Below are positions 1 through 4,941 of a stretch of DNA of 7,267 nt, one piece after another. The position numbers and the translations under genes were made by a program. The first letter of the stretch is position 1. The number at the start of each line of letters is the position of its first letter. The notes under the pieces are model-generated. The model saw nothing but the letters and a program-made list of their open reading frames with translations. It searched no databases and had not been told where the DNA came from. Source of the DNA: Pseudomonadota bacterium (GTDB taxonomy: Bacteria; Pseudomonadota; Gammaproteobacteria; Burkholderiales; Gallionellaceae); the NCBI GenBank assembly GCA_021783525.1, contig JAJXTT010000082.1, positions 1-7,267 of the forward strand. The letters run 5' to 3'.

Positions 1-695
1 AGGCGGCTGCCATGCCGCATTTGCGCGTCACCGGCATGGATTGCCATATCGGTTCCCAGCTCACCGAGACCAGCCCGTTCATCGCTGCCGCGGAAAAAGT
101 GCTGGCGCTGGTGGATCAGCTGGCCGCATCAGGGATCGCTTTGGAGCATCTGGACCTGGGAGGCGGTCTTGGAATTCGTTACGACGACGAGACCCCGCCT
201 TCTATCGCAGAGTATGCAAAAGCCCTGCTGGGCGCGCTGCAGGGGCGTTCCGAGAAGATCATTGTCGAGCCGGGCCGGGTGCTGGTCGGCAATGCGGGGG
301 TGTTGCTGACGCGCATCGAATACCTCAAGCATGGCGAGGAAAAGAATTTCGCCATCGTCGATGCGGCGATGAATGATCTCATGCGTCCGGCACTTTACGA
401 TGCCTGGCATGCCATCCTGCCGGTTCAAAAAAGAGAGGGTGAGGCACAGCAATACGACGTGGTCGGGCCGATCTGCGAGACCGGAGATTTCTTCGGTCAT
501 GCCCGCAAGATGGCCGTGGATAAAGGCGATACGCTGGCCGTGATGTCTGCCGGAGCATACGGAATGAGCATGAGTTCAAACTACAATACGCGTCCGCGGG
601 CAGCCGAAGTGATGGTGGATGACGCTGTCGTGCACCTTGTCCGGGAGCGCGAAACAGTAAGCCAGCTCTACGCTGCAGAGAAAATCGTCGCGTGA
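1..695 (+). CDS. lysA: Diaminopimelate decarboxylase, C-terminal part (5' end outside window)
   Basis: This PLP enzyme decarboxylates meso-2,6-diaminopimelate to L-lysine in the cytoplasm, the last step of lysine synthesis. The frame is open to the left edge, so the ATG at 12 is internal; about 230 codons are present of a family length near 415. Fold-type III decarboxylase motifs appear in order: CHIGSQ (42-59), the phosphate-binding glycine loop LDLGGGLG (150-173), EPGR (267-278), CETGD with the substrate-binding Cys that reaches across the dimer (474-488), and SAGAYGMSMSSNYN, whose Tyr lies at 558-560 and contacts PLP. The PLP-binding lysine lies in the missing N-terminal half. The C-terminus (PRAAEVMV onward) looks complete and ends in TGA. 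No key residue is missing in the visible part. Arginine or ornithine decarboxylases of the same fold are unlikely given the close match to LysA around HIGSQ and CETGD. Confidence 0.96.
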   Translation, partial: AAAMPHLRVTGMDCHIGSQLTETSPFIAAAEKVLALVDQLAASGIALEHLDLGGGLGIRYDDETPPSIAEYAKALLGALQGRSEKIIVEPGRVLVGNAGVLLTRIEYLKHGEEKNFAIVDAAMNDLMRPALYDAWHAILPVQKREGEAQQYDVVGPICETGDFFGHARKMAVDKGDTLAVMSAGAYGMSMSSNYNTRPRAAEVMVDDAVVHLVRERETVSQLYAAEKIVA

Positions 696-699
696 AATT

Positions 700-711
700 A
701 TTTCGCGAAAT
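700..711. repeat. 12-bp perfect palindrome just after lysA
   Basis: ATTTCGCGAAAT is its own reverse complement and begins five bases after the lysA stop. It could be the site of a dimeric regulator near the next gene's promoter, or chance in an AT-rich spacer. There is no loop, so it is not a classical terminator hairpin. Only the symmetry is seen; any role is a guess. Confidence 0.3.
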
Positions 712-724
712 ATGCATAAAAGTG

Positions 725-754
725 TTGCGCATTTTTTTTAATCGCGCATAGAAT
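725..754 (+). promoter_or_regulatory. Candidate sigma-70 promoter for the histone H1-like gene
   Basis: TTGCGC (725-730) and TAGAAT (749-754) are separated by 18 bases that include a run of eight T. The hexamers match the consensus at about four and five positions. Transcription would start near 761, giving a 5' leader of roughly 105 bases. That leader contains a weak inverted repeat, GCACC (798-802) with GGTGC (815-819). TGCGC/GCGCA (726-730, 744-748) also forms an inverted repeat across the promoter spacer. The promoter is predicted only by eye. Confidence 0.5.
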
Positions 755-855
755 GCAGCCACCGTGCGCGTTGGGAGATTTCAAGCTGTAGAAAGGCGCA
801 CCGGGAGTGCAGTTGGTGCACGAAAATTTTAACTGGTTAGTCCATCAATTTTTAT

Positions 856-860
856 AAGGA
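856..860 (+). promoter_or_regulatory. Ribosome binding site that decides the histone-like gene start
   Basis: AAGGA ends directly against the upstream ATG at 861, which is too close for initiation there. It lies six bases before the second in-frame ATG at 867, which is a normal distance. The start is therefore placed at 867, and the protein begins MAATTKAK. Confidence 0.65.
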
Positions 861-866
861 ATGAAA

Positions 867-1238
867 ATGGCTGCAACAACCAAAGCAAAAAGCACCACTA
901 CCAAGAAGGCTGCCGCAAAGAAGCCCGCTGTGAAGAAAGCCGCAGCTGCCAAGAAGCCGGCCGCAAAGAAAACCGCCGCAAAGAAGCCAGCCGCTAAAAA
1001 AGTAGCCGCCAAGAAACCGGCAGTGAAAAAAGCAGCAGCAAAGAAGCCAGCCGCTAAAAAAGTAGCCGCCAAGAAACCGGCAGTGAAAAAAGCAGCAGCA
1101 AAGAAGCCAGCCGCTAAAAAAGTAGCCGCCAAGAAACCGGCAGTGAAAAAAGCAGCAGCTAAAAAACCTGCCAAGAAAGCCGTAGCGAAGAAGTCCGCTG
1201 CTGCTCCTGCTGCAGGAAAAGGCATCCTCGGCGCCTAA
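867..1238 (+). CDS. Histone H1-like, Lys/Ala/Pro-repeat DNA-binding protein (AlgP/H1 type)
   Basis: This 123-residue, extremely basic protein has a short Thr/Lys/Ser N-terminus (about residues 1-14), then a long run of degenerate five-residue units of the form (A/V)(A/V)KK(P/A/V/T). It closes with a non-repetitive AAAPAAGKGILGA tail. Such tails resemble the C-terminal domain of eukaryotic H1 and are known in bacterial H1-like and AlgP-type proteins, which bind DNA without strict sequence preference and can affect nucleoid compaction or gene expression. There is no globular domain, signal peptide or membrane segment. Residues about 38-98 are encoded by a perfect 60-bp tandem repeat, so length probably differs between strains. 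The gene has its own candidate promoter and stands alone between lysA and a convergent HDOD gene. A role as nucleoid-associated protein is inferred from composition alone. The hydrophobic reading frame on the opposite strand is a by-product of this composition. Confidence 0.88.
   Translation: MAATTKAKSTTTKKAAAKKPAVKKAAAAKKPAAKKTAAKKPAAKKVAAKKPAVKKAAAKKPAAKKVAAKKPAVKKAAAKKPAAKKVAAKKPAVKKAAAKKPAKKAVAKKSAAAPAAGKGILGA
978..1159 (+). repeat. Perfect 60-bp tandem repeat, about three copies, inside the histone-like gene
   Basis: Bases 1021-1080 and 1081-1140 are identical at all 60 positions. The same periodic sequence extends without mismatch left to 978 and right to 1159, so 182 bases (3.03 periods) repeat exactly, including synonymous codon positions. 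Each unit encodes 20 residues, four five-residue motifs (AAKKP, AAKKV, AAKKP, AVKKA). Identity at silent sites points to recent duplication or ongoing slippage/recombination rather than protein-level selection alone. The unit keeps the reading frame. Confidence 0.95.
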
Positions 1239-1284
1239 GCTTCGTAGATTGGGGCGGGCGCCGGGTCGTCGCGTTTCGCCCTTT

Positions 1285-1313
1285 CTGCGGACTCCGTTTT
1301 TCGCGGAGCGCAG
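1285..1313 (+). other. Hairpin downstream of the histone-like gene
   Basis: CTGCG (1285-1289) pairs with CGCAG (1309-1313) and CTCCG (1292-1296) with CGGAG (1304-1308). This leaves a GA bulge and a seven-base loop, TTTTTCG, in a ten-pair stem. It lies 46 bases after the stop codon. No T-run follows, so it is not a textbook intrinsic terminator; it could stabilise the 3' end of the mRNA or assist termination. Confidence 0.45.
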
Positions 1314-1434
1314 TATGTTCATCCAGCGTTTGTTGAGTTCCTTCAGCGAACCGTGCCTGCTTACCTCTTTTAATCACGCATGCTTTGAAAGCGGCGTGTA
1401 TCGGCCATTTTCATGTTGTTGTTCGCTTTAGTTA

Positions 1435-1463
1435 TTTCGATGCCGGCGATCTGCCGATCGAAA
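1435..1463. terminator. Stem-loop between convergent genes, possible bidirectional terminator
   Basis: TTTCGAT (1435-1441) pairs with ATCGAAA (1457-1463) and CGGC (1444-1447) with GCCG (1453-1456), leaving a two-base bulge and the loop GATCT. It lies 37 bases beyond the HDOD stop and between two convergent genes, where a shared terminator is expected. Neither strand has a proper T-run after the stem, so termination is only suggested. A competing pairing, CGATC (1447-1451) with GATCG (1456-1460), is also possible. The rest of 1239-1499 holds no convincing gene; the short open frame at 1249-1431 has no ribosome binding site or recognisable protein character. Confidence 0.35.
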
Positions 1464-1499
1464 GCGGGTAGCGTGGTGGCAGTGTGATGGCGTCCCGGT

Positions 1500-2372
1500 T
1501 TAATCCGGCAGGGCGACGATCTGCTTTGCCTCGGAATACAGGAATTCCATATCGTCTTCGTCGATCTGCAGCGTTTCCAGGCAGGCGGCGCCGAATTTTG
1601 ACCATTCCTGAGTGAAGTCCAGACCGAGTTGCTGTTGCGAGAAGTGTTCTGCGAAATGGACGGTTGCGATAAACAGACGATTGGGCCTTGATAAAGGCGA
1701 ATCCGGCGCCAACGCCGTCAGGCTGTGATGGTTGCGGATGGACAGGCACATATCCGCATCGAGCCACCAGCTGTGTGCCAGTGCACTGCCGACTTCGGCA
1801 TGGTTGGTCTTAAGCAGCGAATCTTCCGACGCGGTGAATTCATGCTGGCTGTCCAGGTTCGCCTGCCCAAGTATGTCCCTGTAATTCGGAAAACGGGACA
1901 TCAGGATCGGGATGCCGCAATCGTGGAACAGGCCGAAGGTATAGGCGTCGTCGGCATTGAATCCGTGAATGTCGAGCTTGTGAGCCAGCCAGGCGCAAAG
2001 CCGGGCCTTGCGTGCCGACGCATCCCAGAAACGCGTCAGGTGCGGCGTGTTGGGAAAGATGTTGCGCAGGATGATGCCGGCGATGGTGTGGCTGGAGGCC
2101 CTGAGGCCCAGAATCGTCAGCGCATCGTGCACAGAGCGCGCGCGCTGCGAGCGTGCAAAAAAAGGCGAGTTGGTTGTCTTGATGAGTCCGGCGGCGAGTG
2201 CGACATCAGCGCTGATGATATTGCTCAGGCGATGGTAATCGGGCTCCTCCTTTTCCATTTCCGCCATGATTCGAACAAGGATATCCGGGCAAGGCGGAAT
2301 GCCGATATCCAGCAGGGCGCGTTCAAGCAGCGGATTGTGATTTTCGGACGCTGTGGATGAGCTATCGGTCAT
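1500..2372 (-). CDS. HDOD domain-containing protein
   Basis: This is a 290-residue cytoplasmic protein with one HDOD domain (about residues 18-225). The family is a diverged HD-hydrolase fold found in bacterial signalling proteins, often linked to cyclic di-GMP, chemotaxis or stress circuits; most members have no proven enzyme activity. Visible HDOD marks are IPPCPDILVRIM (25-36), the N-terminal ISADVALAAGLIKTTNSPFF segment (53-72), ALTILGLR (84-91), GLFHDCGIPIL with the residual His-Asp pair at 150-151, NHAEVGSALAHSWWL (190-204) and NHH (214-216). No receiver, GGDEF or HD-GYP domain is attached, and there is no signal peptide or membrane helix. The upstream GGAA sits only a few bases before the ATG, so the ribosome binding site is weak. 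It is divergent from the large GGDEF-EAL gene across about 200 bases, which suggests but does not prove a shared signalling role. Confidence 0.85.
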   Translation of the reverse strand: MTDSSSTASENHNPLLERALLDIGIPPCPDILVRIMAEMEKEEPDYHRLSNIISADVALAAGLIKTTNSPFFARSQRARSVHDALTILGLRASSHTIAGIILRNIFPNTPHLTRFWDASARKARLCAWLAHKLDIHGFNADDAYTFGLFHDCGIPILMSRFPNYRDILGQANLDSQHEFTASEDSLLKTNHAEVGSALAHSWWLDADMCLSIRNHHSLTALAPDSPLSRPNRLFIATVHFAEHFSQQQLGLDFTQEWSKFGAACLETLQIDEDDMEFLYSEAKQIVALPD

Positions 2373-2574
2373 TTCCGTGTCGGGTGCGTGATAATATTAC
2401 CGCTGATGATATATAAACCAACCAGGTCGGAAAATAGCACACGTCCTGTTTCGCTGGCTATGAGTTTTCGGCATCGAACGCGAATTCTGTCCGACAAATG
2501 CACAATCTTCCCGCTTTCGGGTGGAAAAGAATAATCAAAGCCCGGTAGGGTCCGGGCAGGAGAGATTCGCTTCG
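2373..2574. promoter_or_regulatory. Divergent intergenic region between the HDOD and GGDEF-EAL genes
   Basis: This spacer is more AT-rich than its surroundings near the HDOD gene. On the - strand it holds TATATA-like and TAATAT-like stretches (about 2388-2416) that could serve as -10 elements, but no matching -35 is strong. For the + strand gene I find no good hexamer pair and no sigma-54 type site. Two short GC hairpins lie ahead of that gene: CCCG-CTTT-CGGG (2510-2521) and CCCGG-TAGGGT-CCGGG (2541-2556), the second ending one base before its AGGAGAG ribosome binding site. I see no resemblance to known c-di-GMP riboswitch cores. Confidence 0.4.
2558..2564 (+). promoter_or_regulatory. Ribosome binding site supporting the ATG at 2575
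   Basis: AGGAGAG lies ten bases before ATG 2575. The longer in-frame candidate, GTG at 2521, has no Shine-Dalgarno-like sequence before it and falls inside a small hairpin. ATG 2614 (MERNHGYR) has none either. The start is therefore placed at 2575. Confidence 0.6.
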
Positions 2575-4824
2575 ATGAAAAAATTCGAAACGTTCAATTC
2601 GGGCGCGTCCGAGATGGAGCGGAATCACGGATACCGGCTGAAATTCCTGAACAGTGTGCTGATGCTCGAAGGCGCGGCTGCTTTCCTGATGGGTTTCATG
2701 CGCTGGCAATCCAGCGCGGCGATGGGCGCGATCGATTTCGGTTTCGCTGCGCTTTGTCTGGTCTTTCTTCTCTATCTGCGTCGACATCCGTACAAAGCCG
2801 GGCAAATGGCCTCGGCCGTGCTGGTGCTTACCTTCGTTCTGTTCCTGGCCATCTATGTAATGGCGCCCTACAGCGCAATGCGGCTGTCGCTCTTTTACCT
2901 GCTGTTGCCCGCAGCGTTCTTTCTGAAAGGGCGCAATGCGGGGCGCATCTGGATGGCTATCATCCTGACGACCATCGTGGCTGTTCATGCATTGCCGTAT
3001 TTCCAGACGGGTTACTCCGGCAACGACATCTTTTCCACTTGCCTCTATCTGATCGCGCTGTTTCTCATGCTCGAGAATTATCAGACTTTCAAGGACTCCG
3101 AATCCACAGGTGAAGGCGAACAGCAGGTGCTGCGCCTGACCGAGCAGCGCTGGCGCCACGCGCTGGAAGGTTCAGGAGATGCGGTGTGGGACTGGACGCC
3201 GGAAACGGGAGAGTTCCACTATTCGAGGCGTTTCGCGGAGATACTGGGATATGACGATGGGGAATTCGGGGAACATGCCGAGCAGTTCTTCAGGATCATC
3301 CATCCCGATGACGAAATCAGGGTCAGGGAAGAACTGCAGGACTATCTCAAGCGGAGCGCCGGCCACTACGTTTCGGAAATGCGCGTGGCATGCAAGGACG
3401 GAAGCTGGAAATGGCTGCTCTGCCGGGGTACGGCGTTACGGCACGACGCGGCGCACTTGCGCATGGTCGGAACGTTTACCGATATCACCTTGAACAAGCA
3501 GCATGAAAAGCAACTCGAGCACATCGCGCAATTTGACGCGCTGACGGGCATCCCCAATCGCCTGCTGTTGGCCGACCGGTTGAAACAGGCATTGGCGCAC
3601 AGCAAGCGGGACGGGTCCATCCTGGCAGTCTGTTATCTTGACCTGGATGGCTTCAAATTCGTCAATGACACGATGGGCCACGAGGCGGGCGACAAAGTGC
3701 TGATCGAAGTGACCAGGCGCATCAAGTCATCGATCAGGGAAGACGACACGGTAGCGCGCCTGGGAGGCGACGAGTTTGCCGTGCTGCTGCTCGGACTCCA
3801 TGCCGCGGAAGAGTGCTCGGCCAGCCTGAACCGGTTGCTGGAGGCGATCAGCCAGCCGATCGAGATCAGGAACAAGCTGTTCGAGGTCAGCGCCAGCATC
3901 GGTGTCGCGACCTACCCCGGCGACGACCACGATGCCGATACCCTGTTGCGGCACGCCGACCAGGCGATGTACACCGCCAAACAGTCCGGCAAGAACCGCT
4001 ACTACCTCTACGATGCCGAGAACGACCAGCGGGCGCGCACTCATCACGAGTTGTTGCGGCGGCTCAAGCTTGGGCTGGAGAGCGGCGAGCTCGAACTTTA
4101 TTACCAGCCCAAGGTGGACATGCGCTCGTTGCGTGTCGTCGGGGCGGAAGCCCTGATCCGCTGGCACGACCCGGAGCGCGGCCTGCTCGCGCCTTCCGAA
4201 TTCCTGCACGAGATCGAGGGGACTACATTGGAAGTCGAGCTGGGCGATTGGGTCGTCGCCACGGCGTTCGCTCAGCTGGAGCTATGGCATCGCGCGGGGT
4301 TGCCGATGGAACTGAGCATCAACATCTCGGCGCGCCATCTGCAAGCGAAGGATTTCGCCTGGAAGCTGAAGCGCAAGATGCTGCGCTATCCGGATCTGCC
4401 GAAAGGCAGCCTGCAGGTGGAAGTGCTGGAGACGGCCGCGCTGGAGGACATACCCAGGGTCAGCGACACCATCGAGCGGTGCCGCAAGCTGGGCATCAGC
4501 TTTGCGCTGGACGACTTCGGCACCGGCTATTCCTCGCTGTCCTATCTGGGGCGCCTGCCGGTCGACACGCTCAAGATCGACCAGTCCTTCATCCGGGACA
4601 TGATGCACGACAATGGCGACCGGGCGATCGTGCAGGGGGTCATCGCGCTGGCCAAGGCCTTCGGCCGCAGGATCGTGGCCGAAGGCGTGGAATCGGAAGA
4701 ACTGTTCCGCGAACTGGTGGAGATGGGCTGCGAATACGGGCAAGGCTACGGCATCGCCCGGCCCATGCCGGCCGGCGAGCTGCCCGCCTGGCTGGAAAAG
4801 TGGAACGGCGCGCCGTTCAGCTGA
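2575..4824 (+). CDS. Membrane-anchored PAS-GGDEF-EAL cyclic di-GMP synthase/phosphodiesterase
   Basis: This is a 749-residue protein, numbered from ATG 2575. Six hydrophobic segments (about 24-42, 48-69, 78-97, 101-117, 125-142, 152-168) form an N-terminal membrane sensor of a type I do not recognise by name. A PAS_3/PAC-like domain follows (about 193-305; AVWDW, ILGYDDGEF, IHPDD, FTDIT). The diguanylate cyclase domain (about 318-480) keeps FDALTGIPNR, DLDGFKFVND and an intact GGDEF (397-401). RxxD (REDD, 388-391) lies exactly five residues earlier, the spacing of the product-inhibition I-site. The EAL domain (about 493-740) keeps EALIR (525-529), the Asn in SINIS, EVLE, DDFGTGYSSL, LKIDQSF, AEGVE and QGYGIARP, so phosphodiesterase residues look complete. 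Both activities are therefore plausible; which dominates cannot be told. The product would make cyclic di-GMP from two GTP or cleave it to pGpG at the inner membrane, controlling attachment, motility or similar behaviour. Confidence 0.95.
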   Translation: MKKFETFNSGASEMERNHGYRLKFLNSVLMLEGAAAFLMGFMRWQSSAAMGAIDFGFAALCLVFLLYLRRHPYKAGQMASAVLVLTFVLFLAIYVMAPYSAMRLSLFYLLLPAAFFLKGRNAGRIWMAIILTTIVAVHALPYFQTGYSGNDIFSTCLYLIALFLMLENYQTFKDSESTGEGEQQVLRLTEQRWRHALEGSGDAVWDWTPETGEFHYSRRFAEILGYDDGEFGEHAEQFFRIIHPDDEIRVREELQDYLKRSAGHYVSEMRVACKDGSWKWLLCRGTALRHDAAHLRMVGTFTDITLNKQHEKQLEHIAQFDALTGIPNRLLLADRLKQALAHSKRDGSILAVCYLDLDGFKFVNDTMGHEAGDKVLIEVTRRIKSSIREDDTVARLGGDEFAVLLLGLHAAEECSASLNRLLEAISQPIEIRNKLFEVSASIGVATYPGDDHDADTLLRHADQAMYTAKQSGKNRYYLYDAENDQRARTHHELLRRLKLGLESGELELYYQPKVDMRSLRVVGAEALIRWHDPERGLLAPSEFLHEIEGTTLEVELGDWVVATAFAQLELWHRAGLPMELSINISARHLQAKDFAWKLKRKMLRYPDLPKGSLQVEVLETAALEDIPRVSDTIERCRKLGISFALDDFGTGYSSLSYLGRLPVDTLKIDQSFIRDMMHDNGDRAIVQGVIALAKAFGRRIVAEGVESEELFRELVEMGCEYGQGYGIARPMPAGELPAWLEKWNGAPFS

Positions 4825-4904
4825 GCAGCGTCGCCACGGCTCCGGGCCAGGGCAAGCAAACCGCGAAATCTTCCGTTCCCAAAGCCTGAAAGGGCGAAAT
4901 GTGT

Positions 4905-4934
4905 CTGATCTTTCAATGTTCGTGAGGCTATAAT
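4905..4934 (+). promoter_or_regulatory. TATAAT promoter with its start point at the CorA-family ATG
   Basis: A perfect -10 hexamer TATAAT occupies 4929-4934. The nearest -35 candidate is CTGATC (4905-4910, three of six matches, 18-base spacer). Transcription would begin around 4941-4942, on or beside the ATG at 4942. That gives a leaderless or nearly leaderless mRNA, consistent with the lack of a well-placed Shine-Dalgarno sequence; GAGG at 4924-4927 is too far upstream and would lie outside the transcript. The rest of 4825-4904 shows no terminator and no gene. Confidence 0.5.
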
Positions 4935-4941
4935 TTGACCT

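Noticed and set aside
1021..1140. The repeats at this position as a CRISPR array
   Set aside because: The units are directly abutting 60-bp copies with no spacers, are in frame with a protein, and encode Ala/Lys/Pro repeats.
845..1225. A hydrophobic Ala/Phe-repeat open frame on the - strand opposite the histone-like gene, resembling a membrane protein
   Set aside because: It is the direct complement of Ala/Lys repeat codons; Lys codons read backwards give Phe and Leu. It has no ribosome binding site and no independent support.
1249..1431. Possible 60-codon small protein after the histone-like gene
   Set aside because: It has no ribosome binding site, runs through a hairpin and has no recognisable feature.
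1725..2360. A 211-codon + strand frame opposite the HDOD gene
   Set aside because: The HDOD reading shows conserved family motifs throughout; the + strand frame shows none.
2521..2574. GTG at 2521 as start of the GGDEF-EAL protein
   Set aside because: No Shine-Dalgarno sequence precedes it and it falls in a small hairpin; ATG 2575 has AGGAGAG upstream.
2373..2574. A cyclic di-GMP riboswitch ahead of the GGDEF-EAL gene
   Set aside because: The hairpins are too small, and I do not see the conserved core or two-helix junction of the GEMM class.
3813..4889. A 358-codon + strand frame overlapping the GGDEF-EAL gene in another phase
   Set aside because: It has Arg/Ala/Gly-rich shadow composition, and the overlapped frame carries all catalytic motifs.
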